Of a DNA stretch of 64,000 nt, positions 28,535 through 37,265 are shown piece by piece. Below the pieces are notes generated by a model. That model saw only the letters and a program-made list of their open reading frames with translations. It searched no databases and was not told the DNA's origin. The position numbers and the translations under genes were made by a program. The stretch spans positions 49,709 through 113,708 of the forward strand of contig CAILWV010000049.1 of assembly GCA_903838055.1 (NCBI GenBank), read 5' to 3'. This DNA is from an uncultured Bacteroidota bacterium (GTDB lineage: Bacteria > Bacteroidota > Bacteroidia > Flavobacteriales > Flavobacteriaceae). Position 1 is the stretch's first letter. Each line of letters opens with the position of its first letter.

Positions 28535-28580
28535 CCCAATACCTCAAGCCCAATACCCCAAACCCAATACCCCAAACCCA
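28535..28580. repeat. 14-bp tandem repeat upstream of HAD gene
   Basis: Units CCCAATACCTCAAG (28535-28548), CCCAATACCCCAAA twice (28549-28576) and a partial CCCA. The strand is almost free of G. It ends 3 nt before the next start codon, so it occupies the ribosome-binding region. Confidence 0.8.
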
Positions 28581-28583
28581 CAA

Positions 28584-29243
28584 ATGATAAAAACAGTAAT
28601 TTTCGACATGGATGGAGTTATAGTAGACACCGAACCGGTACATCACTATGCTTATAACCAACATTTCAAAAAATTGAATATTGAAGTTTCTCCAGAAATG
28701 TACGCTTCATTTACAGGGAATTCTACAAAAAACACTTATGAAAAAATTAAAGCCAATTTTGATGTTGTAGAAGAAATTCCAGATTTAGTTGAAACCAAAC
28801 GCAACTTATTTAACGATGCCTTTGACAGTAAAGAAGATCTTTGTTTAATTGAAGGGGTAGAAAAATTAATAAAAGAATTATACAGCAATGGTATGCAATT
28901 AGTTTTAGCATCCTCGTCTGCAAACGTAACTATTGATAGGGTTTTTACTCGATTTGGATTACATAAATATTTTACACATTTAGTTTCTGGAGAGGATTTT
29001 CCAAACTCAAAACCACATCCTGCAATTTTTCAACATGCCGCTAAATTGTCAGGAACTTCCGTTGAAAATTGTATCGTTATTGAGGATAGTACTAACGGAA
29101 TTCTTGCTGCTAAAGCTGCTGGAATTTTTTGTATTGGTTACGATAGTATTAATACCAAATTACAAGATTATTCCAAAGCAGATATTGTTATTCGTGATTT
29201 TTCAGAAGTGAATTTCGACATCATAAGAAACATAAAAAATTAA
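28584..29243 (+). CDS. HAD family hydrolase, beta-phosphoglucomutase-like
   Basis: 219 residues. HAD motif I is FDMDGVIVDTEP (nucleophile Asp8), followed by a helical cap, motif II in LVLASSSAN, the Lys in NSKPHPAIF and the acidic motif IVIEDSTNGILAA. The pattern fits the beta-phosphoglucomutase/phosphonatase subgroup that acts on small sugar phosphates. The exact substrate cannot be told. It stands alone, with a C-rich tandem repeat immediately before the start codon. Confidence 0.9.
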   Translation: MIKTVIFDMDGVIVDTEPVHHYAYNQHFKKLNIEVSPEMYASFTGNSTKNTYEKIKANFDVVEEIPDLVETKRNLFNDAFDSKEDLCLIEGVEKLIKELYSNGMQLVLASSSANVTIDRVFTRFGLHKYFTHLVSGEDFPNSKPHPAIFQHAAKLSGTSVENCIVIEDSTNGILAAKAAGIFCIGYDSINTKLQDYSKADIVIRDFSEVNFDIIRNIKN

Positions 29244-29281
29244 ATTTCTTTTTTTACAAAAAACGAATCTACCGGATATTG

Positions 29282-29321
29282 TTCCCCTCCTTTGGAGGGG
29301 TGCCCGTAGGGTGGGGTGGTT
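29282..29321 (+). repeat. Left 40-bp inverted repeat flanking the DUF559 gene
   Basis: The sequence begins TTCCCCTCCTTTGGAGGGG, a 7-bp hairpin with a TTT loop, and continues GTGCCC... to GGGGTGGTT. It pairs with 29851-29890 with only two mismatches over 40 bp. GC content is far above the surroundings. Confidence 0.93.
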
Positions 29322-29425
29322 ATTATTTTCTATATTTGTATTGTTCCCAAATATTAAAATAAATATCTATTTTAATTATTGCCTACCACTAGATTTTATT
29401 AAAAAGAGAAGTATATATAAAAATT

Positions 29426-29839
29426 ATGGAACAACTATTAACTTTCATTAATGAAATTCCTATTAAAAGAAATTTCATAGAAAATCTACCATTTAACATC
29501 AAACTAAAATCTAGGGCAAAATCTCTAAGAAAAGCTGGTAATTATTCAGAAGTTGTTTTTTGGCAGCAGGTTCACAAAGAAAAGTTCCATAAAATTGATT
29601 TTGACAGACAAAGAATAATTGGCAATTTCATTGTTGATTTTTATATTAAATCTTTAGGAATAATTATTGAAATTGATGGAGAAAGTCATAATAGTAAAGA
29701 AGACTATGATAATAAACGAGAAGATTATTTTAAATCTTTAGGTTTAAAACTTTTTAAAACAACAAATTTTAGAATATTACAAGATTTGGAAAATGTAATG
29801 AAAGAACTAGAGTCGTTTATAATTGATAATTATTCTTAA
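29426..29839 (+). CDS. DUF559 domain protein (Vsr/PD-(D/E)XK-like nuclease) within an inverted-repeat unit
   Basis: 137 residues. The DUF559 pattern is clear: SEVVFWQQVHK, DFDRQRIIGNFIVDFY, GIIIEIDGESHN, and DYDNKREDYFKSLGLKLF. Asp71 (VDFY), Glu82 and Asp84 (IEIDG) would form a PD-(D/E)XK-type metal site related to Vsr mismatch endonuclease; the acidic residues are intact. Activity is inferred. The gene is framed by 40-bp inverted repeats (29282-29321 and 29851-29890), with the stop codon only 11 nt from the right one. This looks like a small mobile or repeat-linked unit of about 0.6 kb. Confidence 0.9.
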   Translation: MEQLLTFINEIPIKRNFIENLPFNIKLKSRAKSLRKAGNYSEVVFWQQVHKEKFHKIDFDRQRIIGNFIVDFYIKSLGIIIEIDGESHNSKEDYDNKREDYFKSLGLKLFKTTNFRILQDLENVMKELESFIIDNYS

Positions 29840-29850
29840 TCTTCGAAGTA

Positions 29851-29890
29851 AACCACCCCGCCCTCCGGGCACCCCTCCAAAGGAGGGGAA
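29851..29890 (-). repeat. Right 40-bp inverted repeat flanking the DUF559 gene
   Basis: The reverse complement of the 29282-29321 repeat with two mismatches. It contains two small palindromes, GCCCTCCGGGC and CCCCTCCAAAGGAGGGG. It may also end transcription between the DUF559 gene and the convergent photolyase gene. Confidence 0.93.
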
Positions 29891-29912
29891 TAAATAAATC
29901 CTATGTTTCGAG

Positions 29913-31199
29913 TTACCCTACAGCTTCTTTATAAACTCGTAAGCATCTTTCTCTAGATTCTTTATGATCTACAATTGGTTGTGGATAAAATTCAGTTTCC
30001 AATTCTGGGATCCATTTTTTAATGTATTTTAAATCTTTATCAAACTTTTTTATTTGCTCTGTAGGATTGAAAATTCTAAAATAGGGTGCAGCATCAACAC
30101 CACTTCCGGCTGCCCATTGCCAATTCCCAACATTACTAGATTGGTCATAGTCTAATAATTTGTTTGCAAAATAAGTTTCACCCCATCGCCAATCAATTAA
30201 TAAGTGTTTGCAAAGAAAGCTAGCTACAATCATTCTAACTCTATTGTGCATATGTCCAGTTTTATTTAATTCGCGCATTCCGGCATCAACAAAAGGATAA
30301 CCTGTTTTTCCTTCACACCATTTTTGAAATAATTCCTCGTTGTTATCCCATTTAATTGAATCGTATTTTGGTCTAAAACACGATTTAGCTGTATGCGGAT
30401 AATGCCATAGAATTTGCATGAAAAATTCTCTCCAAATTAATTCTTTGAAAAAGGTTTCATTATTACTTTCTATAGCTTTTACAACCATTTTTCGAATTGA
30501 AACTGCTCCGAATCGAAGGTAAATTCCTAGAAAGGATGTTTTATTTAGAGCAGGAAAATTACGAGTTGCTTCATAATTATCGATTAATTCTTTAGAAATA
30601 TCATAAGGATTTATTTTTATTTCGGAAGTTTCAAATCCAATGTCATTCAAACTCAAAAAGGAATAGGAGTGCGAGGTGATTTTATTCAATAATTCTTCTG
30701 AATTATACTGACACACTTCGATTTTATTGAAATTTTCTTTCCATTTATTGGAGTAAGGAGTATATACAACATAGGGTGTGCCATCGTCTTTTACCACTTC
30801 ACTTTTTTCGAAAATCACCTGATCTTTGCAAGTTTTGAATTCGACTTTATGTTCTTTTAACAGATGGTACAAATCTAAATCACGTTTACGAGCATAAGGT
30901 TCATAATCATGGTTGGTGAAAACTGTATTGACTTTATTTTCGGCAATCAATTTTGCAAAAACTTCTGCAGGTTTTCCGTAAAAAATAGCTAATGATTTTC
31001 CGATGCTTTGCAATTGACTTTGCATTATGTTTAATTGCTGGTGGATAAACGTTACACGGGCATCGTCTTTTGGTAATTGCGAAAGTATCGCATCATCAAA
31101 AATAAAAATAGGAAGTATTTCTTCTACACTATTTAAAGCATGAAAAAGTCCGGTATTATCCTCTAATCGTAAATCACGTCGAAACCAAAATATATTCAT
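29913..31199 (-). CDS. phrB: Deoxyribodipyrimidine photolyase / cryptochrome family protein
   Basis: 428 residues. The N-terminal photolyase domain starts with NIFWFRRDLRLEDNTGLFHA. The FAD-binding helical domain includes WREFFMQILWHYPH, GYPFVDAGMRELNKTGHMHN, and the DYDQSSNVGNWQWAAGSG signature. These residues fit class I CPD photolyase, which repairs UV dimers with blue light. It is the last gene of a run SRPBCC - SDR - photolyase on the minus strand with 6- and 47-bp gaps, a cluster that appears conserved in Bacteroidetes and is probably light- or stress-induced. Confidence 0.93.
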   Translation of the reverse strand: MNIFWFRRDLRLEDNTGLFHALNSVEEILPIFIFDDAILSQLPKDDARVTFIHQQLNIMQSQLQSIGKSLAIFYGKPAEVFAKLIAENKVNTVFTNHDYEPYARKRDLDLYHLLKEHKVEFKTCKDQVIFEKSEVVKDDGTPYVVYTPYSNKWKENFNKIEVCQYNSEELLNKITSHSYSFLSLNDIGFETSEIKINPYDISKELIDNYEATRNFPALNKTSFLGIYLRFGAVSIRKMVVKAIESNNETFFKELIWREFFMQILWHYPHTAKSCFRPKYDSIKWDNNEELFQKWCEGKTGYPFVDAGMRELNKTGHMHNRVRMIVASFLCKHLLIDWRWGETYFANKLLDYDQSSNVGNWQWAAGSGVDAAPYFRIFNPTEQIKKFDKDLKYIKKWIPELETEFYPQPIVDHKESRERCLRVYKEAVG

Positions 31200-31246
31200 A
31201 AATTTACATTCAATGTCAATTGCAAAAATTAATTGTAATTGTTATT

Positions 31247-31945
31247 TTATTGATTGGTTAATAAAGTAGACATTCCGCCATCTACGTGAAAAATTTGTCC
31301 AGAAATCCAACTGCTTTTTTCACTTAATAAAAAACTTGCCATTTGCGCCATATCTTCAGATGTTCCCACTCTTTTTAAAGGGTGTCTTTCTGCCGATTTT
31401 TCTCTTTTCACATCATTATTTAAGAACTTGTCAGCTAATGGTGTGTCAGTTAATGAAGGCGCAATTACATTCACACGTATTTTTGGAGCATATTCTGCAG
31501 CTAATGCTTTGGCAAATCCTTCGATTGCTCCTTTAGCAGCTGCAACACTCGTGTGAAAAGGCATCCCCATACTTGCGGCAACGGAACTAAATAATATAAT
31601 ACTCGATTGATTGGACGCTGATAAATTAGGTAAGACCGTTTGAATAACTTTCACCAAACTTATGAAATTTATTTGCATATCGGCTTCAAAACTTTCAGGC
31701 TTTAACCCACGAAAGGGTCTTAAATTAATGCTTCCAGGGCAATAAACTAGACCATCAATTACTTCTGGAAGTTTAGATGTGTCTAAAAGATCGGTGGTTG
31801 CGTCAAATGGTATGTGCGTAATATGTAAATCGGTTAGGTTTTCATTAGTTCTTGATGCAATAAAAACTTTGTTCTCGTATTGTAATTCTTTAGCAATTGC
31901 TAATCCAATTCCGTAGGAACCGCCAATTAATAATATGTTTTTCAT
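31247..31945 (-). CDS. Short-chain dehydrogenase/reductase with altered catalytic Tyr
   Basis: 232 residues with a Rossmann fold: nucleotide loop LLIGGSYGIGLAIAKE, NAG-equivalent region LVYCPGSINLRPF, and the SSVAAS serine. The YxxxK position reads HTSVAAAKGAIEG, so Lys is present but the usual catalytic Tyr is Val. This substitution seems typical of SDRs in photolyase clusters, which suggests a specialised role rather than simple decay. Final residues GGMSTLL match related SDRs. It is 6 bp from the SRPBCC gene and 47 bp before the photolyase gene. Substrate unknown. Confidence 0.88.
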   Translation of the reverse strand: MKNILLIGGSYGIGLAIAKELQYENKVFIASRTNENLTDLHITHIPFDATTDLLDTSKLPEVIDGLVYCPGSINLRPFRGLKPESFEADMQINFISLVKVIQTVLPNLSASNQSSIILFSSVAASMGMPFHTSVAAAKGAIEGFAKALAAEYAPKIRVNVIAPSLTDTPLADKFLNNDVKREKSAERHPLKRVGTSEDMAQMASFLLSEKSSWISGQIFHVDGGMSTLLTNQ

Positions 31946-31951
31946 AATAAT

Positions 31952-32419
31952 TTATCCTTTAAATTCTCCAAAAAGTTCGATTAGTTTTTTTGTTCTGAAA
32001 TCAAATATCTCTTTCAGTTTTGGTGCAACTAAAAATGGATGAACCATTTGACCAAGAATGCCCATTGGCACTTTATAATCTACAATATCTTCCATTTCAA
32101 CACCACCTGGAATTTCTTTTAGAAAATGTTTGTGATGCCACAAAGCATATGGACCAAAACGTTGTTCATCTACAAAATATCTTTTGTCTTGTACGTGGGT
32201 GATTTCTGTTACCCATTTCATTGGAATTCCAAATACAGGAGTCACAATATATTGTATTATTTGGCCAGCAAACATATCTCTATCGTCTCCTGAAAGTGTT
32301 TTAAATCCCATGTATGGAGGAGTAATTGTTTTTAGATTCTTTGGATTAGAAAGAAATTCCCATGCTTCTTCTAGAGAAATCGGTAAGTTTTGCTTGCTAT
32401 GTAAAGTGTATATTTTCAT
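31952..32419 (-). CDS. SRPBCC family lipid/ligand-binding protein
   Basis: 155 residues with the START-like fold: LPISLEEAWEFLSNPKNLKT, then ITPPYMGFKT, IQYIVTPVFGIPMKWVTEIT, RFGPYALWHHKHFLKE and VHPFLVAPKLKEIFDFRTKK. Members bind hydrophobic ligands. It is the first gene in the operon with the SDR and the photolyase, so it may take part in a pigment- or stress-related pathway, but that is inference. A dyad and a TAGATTTG -7 box lie just upstream. Confidence 0.88.
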   Translation of the reverse strand: MKIYTLHSKQNLPISLEEAWEFLSNPKNLKTITPPYMGFKTLSGDDRDMFAGQIIQYIVTPVFGIPMKWVTEITHVQDKRYFVDEQRFGPYALWHHKHFLKEIPGGVEMEDIVDYKVPMGILGQMVHPFLVAPKLKEIFDFRTKKLIELFGEFKG

Positions 32420-32446
32420 TTTAAAATTTTCACAAATCTACAAAAT

Positions 32447-32474
32447 GTTTAACAAAAAAATAAATAAGTTAAAC
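32447..32474. promoter_or_regulatory. Dyad upstream of the photolyase operon
   Basis: GTTTAAC (32447-32453) and GTTAAAC (32468-32474) are perfect inverted 7-mers around a 14-bp A-rich spacer. They sit 28 bp upstream of the SRPBCC start and just beyond a minus-strand TAGATTTG box. The position fits an operator for the operon. Confidence 0.5.
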
Positions 32475-32616
32475 AAAATAATTTAATTTAAATTTTGACT
32501 TGAATTTACTCCAATTAAGGATGCATTAATTGTTAACAAATACTAATGAATATAATTTTAAAAATATTGTAATTAAAGTATAGTAAGCTTAAATTTGAAG
32601 TTTCAAATTAGGTAGG

Positions 32617-34953
32617 ATGCAAAGATATATTAGTCAGCTTAATGAAGCGCAACAAGAACCGGTTTTACAAAAAGACGGACCAATGATAATCATTGCAGGT
32701 GCAGGCTCAGGAAAAACTAGAGTGCTGACCATGCGTATTGCTTACTTGATGAGTTTGGGTGTTGATTCGTTTAATATTTTAGCGTTAACATTTACAAACA
32801 AGGCAGCAAGAGAAATGAAAAAACGTATTGCTGATATTGTTGGAAGTAATGAGGCTAAAAATCTTTGGATGGGAACTTTTCATTCTGTTTTTGCTAGAAT
32901 TCTTAGAAGTGAAGCAGATAAGTTAGGATTTCCTTCTAACTTTACTATTTATGATACACAAGATTCAGTTAGATGTATTTCTGGAATAATAAAGGAAATG
33001 CAATTAGATCGGGACATTTATAAACCGAAACAAGTATTAAGCAGAATTTCTTCTTATAAAAATTCTTTGATTACAGTAAAAGCCTACCTCAATAATCCTG
33101 AGTTACAAGAGCAAGATGCCATGTCTAAAAAACCTCGTTTGGGAGAGATTTACGCTAATTATGTGGATCGTTGTTTCAAATCTGGAGCTATGGACTTTGA
33201 TGATTTGTTATTAAAAACCAACGAACTATTAAATCGTTTTCCGGATGTATTAGCCAAATACCAAGATCGATTTAGATATATTATGGTTGATGAGTACCAA
33301 GATACCAACCATTCGCAATATTTAATTGTAAGAGCTCTTTCGGATCGTTTTCAGAATATTTGTGTTGTTGGAGATGATGCCCAAAGTATCTACGCTTTTC
33401 GTGGTGCTAATATTAATAATATATTGAATTTTCAAAAAGATTATGACAATGTAAAAACGTATCGCTTGGAGCAAAACTATCGATCTAGTAAGAATATAGT
33501 TGAAGCTGCCAATTCGATAATTGATAAGAATAAAACCAAATTAGATAAAGTCGTTTGGACTGCTAATGATTTTGGAAACAAAATTAAAGTCCACCGCAGT
33601 ATTACAGATGGTGAAGAAGGTCGATTTGTTGCAGGTGAAATATTCGAACAAAAAATGCGAAACCAAATGCTTAATGGTCAATTTGCAATTTTGTATAGAA
33701 CTAATGCACAATCTCGTGCAATGGAAGATGCTTTGCGAAAACGTGACATTCCGTATCGAATATACGGCGGCTTGTCTTTTTATCAACGTAAAGAGGTGAA
33801 AGACGTATTATGTTATTTGCGTTTGGTAATAAATCCTAAAGATGAGGAGGCTTTAGTTAGGGTTATTAATTATCCAGCACGTGGAATTGGCGATACTACC
33901 ATAGAAAAATTAACTGTTGCCGCCAATCATTATAAACGTTCCATTTTTGAGGTGATGGAGCATATTGATAAAATTGATTTAAAATTAAATTCGGGTACTA
34001 AAGCCAAATTGCAAGATTTTGTAACGATGATAAAAAGTTTTCAAGTAATTAATGAAAATCAAGACGCATTATTTTTAACAGATCATGTAACTAAAAAAAC
34101 AGGTTTAGTTCAGGAATTAAAGAAAGACGGAACTCCCGAAGGTATTGCTCGAATAGAAAATATCGAGGTTTTAATGGGCGGTATTAAAGATTTTATTGAA
34201 GGGCAAAAAGAGATTGACGGCGCCAGGGGAGCATTATCAGAATTTATGGAAGATGTTGCTTTAGCAACTGATTTGGATAAAGATACCGGAGATGACGATA
34301 GGGTAGCCCTAATGACGATTCACTTGGCGAAAGGATTGGAATTTCCGTATGTTTTTATTGTTGGTTTGGAAGAAGATTTGTTTCCGAGTGCGATGAGTTT
34401 GAATACCCGAAGCGAACTCGAAGAAGAACGTAGATTATTTTATGTTGCTTTAACCCGAGCAGAACATCAGGCATATTTAACCTATGCTCAGTCGCGATAT
34501 CGCTGGGGGAAACTTACCGATAGTGAGCCTTCTCGTTTTATTGAAGAAATTACAGGAGATTATTTAGAATATATAAATCCGAGTGATGCAGGGGGATATC
34601 GTTACAAACCAATGATGGATATAGATATTTTTGGTGACGTTGATAAATCTAAATTACGATTGTCTAAACCTGTTACTGGGACACCACCAAAACGTTATGG
34701 GGAAGAACCAGTATCTTCATCAACAATTCGAAAATTAAAGCCGGTTTCTAATAATGGAACTAATACTAGTGGATCTAATCTGTTTGATAATAAATTAGCC
34801 GCAGGAAATATAGTAATGCACGAACGCTTCGGAAAAGGAGAGGTAATAAACCTAGAAGGTGCTGGTGCCGATAAAAAAGCCGAAATCCGCTTTGAAGTTG
34901 GAGGAATTAAAAAACTTCTATTGCGATTTGCAAAATTAGATGTTATCGGTTAG
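32617..34953 (+). CDS. uvrD: UvrD/PcrA/Rep superfamily 1A DNA helicase
   Basis: 778 residues; a 3'-5' DNA helicase for nucleotide excision repair and replication restart. Motif I is AGAGSGKTRVLTMRIAYL (residues 27-44), Ia TFTNKAAREMKKR, II VDEYQDTNHSQY, III GDDAQSIYAFRGAN, IV LEQNYRSSKNIVEAANSII, V VALMTIHLAKGLEFPYVFIV and VI EEERRLFYVALTRAEHQAYL. The C-terminal tudor-like PcrA tail (VMHERFGKGEVINLEGAGAD) is present. The upstream box TAAATTTG at 32590-32597 could be the -7 element. Complete and ordinary for the family. Confidence 0.95.
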   Translation: MQRYISQLNEAQQEPVLQKDGPMIIIAGAGSGKTRVLTMRIAYLMSLGVDSFNILALTFTNKAAREMKKRIADIVGSNEAKNLWMGTFHSVFARILRSEADKLGFPSNFTIYDTQDSVRCISGIIKEMQLDRDIYKPKQVLSRISSYKNSLITVKAYLNNPELQEQDAMSKKPRLGEIYANYVDRCFKSGAMDFDDLLLKTNELLNRFPDVLAKYQDRFRYIMVDEYQDTNHSQYLIVRALSDRFQNICVVGDDAQSIYAFRGANINNILNFQKDYDNVKTYRLEQNYRSSKNIVEAANSIIDKNKTKLDKVVWTANDFGNKIKVHRSITDGEEGRFVAGEIFEQKMRNQMLNGQFAILYRTNAQSRAMEDALRKRDIPYRIYGGLSFYQRKEVKDVLCYLRLVINPKDEEALVRVINYPARGIGDTTIEKLTVAANHYKRSIFEVMEHIDKIDLKLNSGTKAKLQDFVTMIKSFQVINENQDALFLTDHVTKKTGLVQELKKDGTPEGIARIENIEVLMGGIKDFIEGQKEIDGARGALSEFMEDVALATDLDKDTGDDDRVALMTIHLAKGLEFPYVFIVGLEEDLFPSAMSLNTRSELEEERRLFYVALTRAEHQAYLTYAQSRYRWGKLTDSEPSRFIEEITGDYLEYINPSDAGGYRYKPMMDIDIFGDVDKSKLRLSKPVTGTPPKRYGEEPVSSSTIRKLKPVSNNGTNTSGSNLFDNKLAAGNIVMHERFGKGEVINLEGAGADKKAEIRFEVGGIKKLLLRFAKLDVIG

Positions 34954-35010
34954 TAGGTCTATAACGCCAAACCCGAAACTTTAATTTTTAAACCTGAAAC
35001 TTGAAAAATA

Positions 35011-35631
35011 ATGACGCAATTCTTAAAAATATACGAAGACAACCCTAACGAGGCTGCAATTAAAAAAGTAGTAGAGGTATTGAAAAATGGCGGTGTAATT
35101 ATTTATCCTACCGATACAGTTTATGGTTTGGGTTGTGATATAACTAACACTAAAGCACTAGAACGTGTTGCAAAACTTAAAGGAATTAAGTTAGAGAAAG
35201 CAAACTTGTCTTTTATTTGTTATAATTTAAGTCATATTTCCGATTATGTGAAACAAATAGATACTTCGACTTTTAAATTGCTAAAAAGAGCTTTACCAGG
35301 ACCTTATACTTTTATTCTTCCTGGAAATAATGATCTTCCGAAAGTGTTTAAAAATAAAAAAACAGTCGGAATTAGAGTTCCAGATAATAGCATTATTAGA
35401 GCCATCATTAAAGAATTAGGTAATCCTATTATATCTACATCTATACATGATGATGACGAGATTATAGAATATTCTACCGATCCTGAATTGATTTTTGAAA
35501 AATGGCAAAACAAAGTCGAAATGGTTATAGATGGAGGTTATGGTGATAATATTCCGTCAACAATTATTGACTTATCAGGAAATGAACCAGAGGTAATAAG
35601 AGAAGGTAAAGGCAGTTTGGATATTTTGTAA
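35011..35631 (+). CDS. L-threonylcarbamoyladenylate synthase (Sua5/YciO/YrdC family)
   Basis: 206 residues. The YrdC pattern is visible: GGVIIYPTDTVYGLGCDITN, KGIKLEKANLSFICYNLSHI, LPGPYTFILPG, VGIRVPDN and TIIDLSG near the end. It makes threonylcarbamoyl-AMP from threonine, bicarbonate and ATP for t6A tRNA modification, or is the YciO-like paralog. The lack of the C-terminal Sua5 domain makes it YrdC/YciO sized. It follows the helicase by 57 bp with weak AAACC.GAAACTT repeats between, and ends at a strong terminator. Confidence 0.9.
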   Translation: MTQFLKIYEDNPNEAAIKKVVEVLKNGGVIIYPTDTVYGLGCDITNTKALERVAKLKGIKLEKANLSFICYNLSHISDYVKQIDTSTFKLLKRALPGPYTFILPGNNDLPKVFKNKKTVGIRVPDNSIIRAIIKELGNPIISTSIHDDDEIIEYSTDPELIFEKWQNKVEMVIDGGYGDNIPSTIIDLSGNEPEVIREGKGSLDIL

Positions 35632-35655
35632 ATAATTTTGATTAGTATAAAAAAT

Positions 35656-35690
35656 AAAAAAGCGATTTCTCATTTGAAAAATCGCTTTTT
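35656..35690. terminator. Intrinsic terminator after the YrdC-family gene
   Basis: AAAAAGCGATTT (from 35656) pairs with AAATCGCTTTTT (to 35690) around a short loop, with A-tract and T-tract on the two sides. It can stop both this gene and the convergent operon. Confidence 0.85.
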
Positions 35691-35727
35691 ATGTTTCTAT
35701 AATTACTGGTACAAGAAATTCAGGATA

Positions 35728-36198
35728 CTAACCACCAATCTTTTTATCTCTATATTGTTGTAGTAGTTTTTTACTAAACTGTTCTTCCGCTTTTTTAAGT
35801 TTCAAAATTTTAGTTGAAGGTAAAACTCCTTTTAAATTTGAAATAAATTTCTTTTTCAGTTGGTATAAATCATCTTCGGTGTTTTCCATTTGAGTTAAAA
35901 GTGCAGCTGCCTCTTTTTCGGATAAATTATCAATAGAATTATTATCTGTTCTTTCTAGATACGCTTTTAATTTTTGTTTTTTTATTTCTTGCTGTTTGTC
36001 TTCAAAAGAATTAAATAAAGGCCAAAACTTAGCAGCTTCCTCAGGTGTTAAGTTCAACTCGGTAGTAATAAAAGCAACTTTTAATGCTTTTATGTGTTCT
36101 TTTTTTTCTTTAAAATGTTCTCTCAAAGGTCTATTTTGACCAAAAGAAGTAATTGATATTAAAGCTATTAATACAATAAATAATTTATTATTTTTCAT
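35728..36198 (-). CDS. Periplasmic Spy/LTxxQ-like helical protein, third gene of the sigma operon
   Basis: 156 residues with a signal peptide (MKNNKLFIVLIALISITSFG) and a helical body: LNLTPEEAAKFWPLFNSFED matches the LTxxEA.kF.pl pattern of CpxP/Spy-like sensors. In Bacteroidetes it is commonly annotated as a sensor of the ECF sigma system. It follows the anti-sigma-like gene by 5 bp, supporting a shared operon. Role: periplasmic stress sensing or chaperone, inferred. Confidence 0.82.
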   Translation of the reverse strand: MKNNKLFIVLIALISITSFGQNRPLREHFKEKKEHIKALKVAFITTELNLTPEEAAKFWPLFNSFEDKQQEIKKQKLKAYLERTDNNSIDNLSEKEAAALLTQMENTEDDLYQLKKKFISNLKGVLPSTKILKLKKAEEQFSKKLLQQYRDKKIGG

Positions 36199-36203
36199 GT
36201 TAT

Positions 36204-36629
36204 TTAATTTTCGTTGGTAATATATTGTTCTAATTCAGTACTGTTAGAAAGTTCATCTTCTATAGCTTCTTTAGTAATAGGTGTTGATATTTTTAAATTG
36301 TCAATATCTTCTTGTTCTAATAAATTTACAATTTCATCATCTGAAACCGACTTGTTTAGTGTAAGATAATTTTCTATTTCAGAAGAGCTTAATTCTTGTT
36401 CTTTGTTCTGTAAATGATTCACAATTGGCAAAGATAGTGCAACTACTAAAATTGCTGCAGAAGTATAAATCCATTTTTTTCTTCGAGAATAAAATGAAAT
36501 TATTTTTGGCTCATTATTGGGTAATTGATGCATTACCTTTTCTGAAAAATCATCCCAATAACCTTCAGGTATCTTAAAACCAGAAGTTATTTTTTCATTA
36601 GTAATCATTTTGAAATCTTTTATATCCAT
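36204..36629 (-). CDS. Probable anti-sigma factor, membrane protein
   Basis: 141 residues: a cytosolic N-terminal 55 residues, one transmembrane segment (WIYTSAAILVVALSLPIVNH) and an acidic periplasmic tail. The position between an ECF sigma gene (24 bp upstream) and a Spy-like gene (5 bp downstream) implies it sequesters the sigma factor. No zinc anti-sigma motif is visible, so the call rests mainly on context and topology. Confidence 0.75.
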   Translation of the reverse strand: MDIKDFKMITNEKITSGFKIPEGYWDDFSEKVMHQLPNNEPKIISFYSRRKKWIYTSAAILVVALSLPIVNHLQNKEQELSSSEIENYLTLNKSVSDDEIVNLLEQEDIDNLKISTPITKEAIEDELSNSTELEQYITNEN

Positions 36630-36653
36630 AAGACAAAATTTGTTCTTAAAGGT

Positions 36654-37202
36654 TTAATTTGTTTTTAAGTATTCTTCAATTTTTTTTACAGCATGGTGGT
36701 ACGAAGCTTTTAAGGCTCCAACCGAAGTTCCTAATATCTCCGACATGCTTTCGTATTTCAATTCTTCAAAATATTTCATTTTAAAGACTAATTGTTGTTT
36801 TTCAGGTAATAATATAATTGCTTTTTGCAGTTTTATTTGAATTTCATTTCCATCAAAATACACGTCCGATTGTAAATTTTCTACAATTTTAGTTTGCATT
36901 TCTTGGCTAGTTGTTCCGTTGCGCTTTGCTTTGTTGTTAATAAAGGTTATGGCTTCATTGGTCGCTATACGATACATCCATGAAAAAAGTTTACTATCTC
37001 CTTTGAAATTTTTAATATTTTGAAATATTTTCAAGAATGTATTTTGCAATACATCATTAGTATCATCGTGGTTAAGTACAATTGTTCTAATAAGATTATA
37101 TAATGGTTTTTGATAATCACACAAGAGTTTTTTAAACGCTTCATTCTGCGTTTTTGGCTCTAATAACTGATTAATAAAATCCTTTTCGTCTTGCAATGTC
37201 AA
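36654..37202 (-). CDS. ECF-type RNA polymerase sigma factor
   Basis: 182 residues with sigma region 2 (LIRTIVLNHDDTNDVLQNTF, then FKGDSKLFSWMYRIATNEAI) and region 4 (ILLPEKQQLVFKMKYFEELK, then YESMSEILGTSVGALKASYH). There is no region 3, as in other extracytoplasmic-function sigma factors. It heads the operon with the anti-sigma-like and Spy-like genes and probably controls an envelope-stress response. Confidence 0.93.
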   Translation of the reverse strand: MTLQDEKDFINQLLEPKTQNEAFKKLLCDYQKPLYNLIRTIVLNHDDTNDVLQNTFLKIFQNIKNFKGDSKLFSWMYRIATNEAITFINNKAKRNGTTSQEMQTKIVENLQSDVYFDGNEIQIKLQKAIILLPEKQQLVFKMKYFEELKYESMSEILGTSVGALKASYHHAVKKIEEYLKTN

Positions 37203-37265
37203 AATTTAACTATTTGAATATAGAAAATAGAAAAGGTTTAATTTCAACATTTTTTATTTTCTTAA

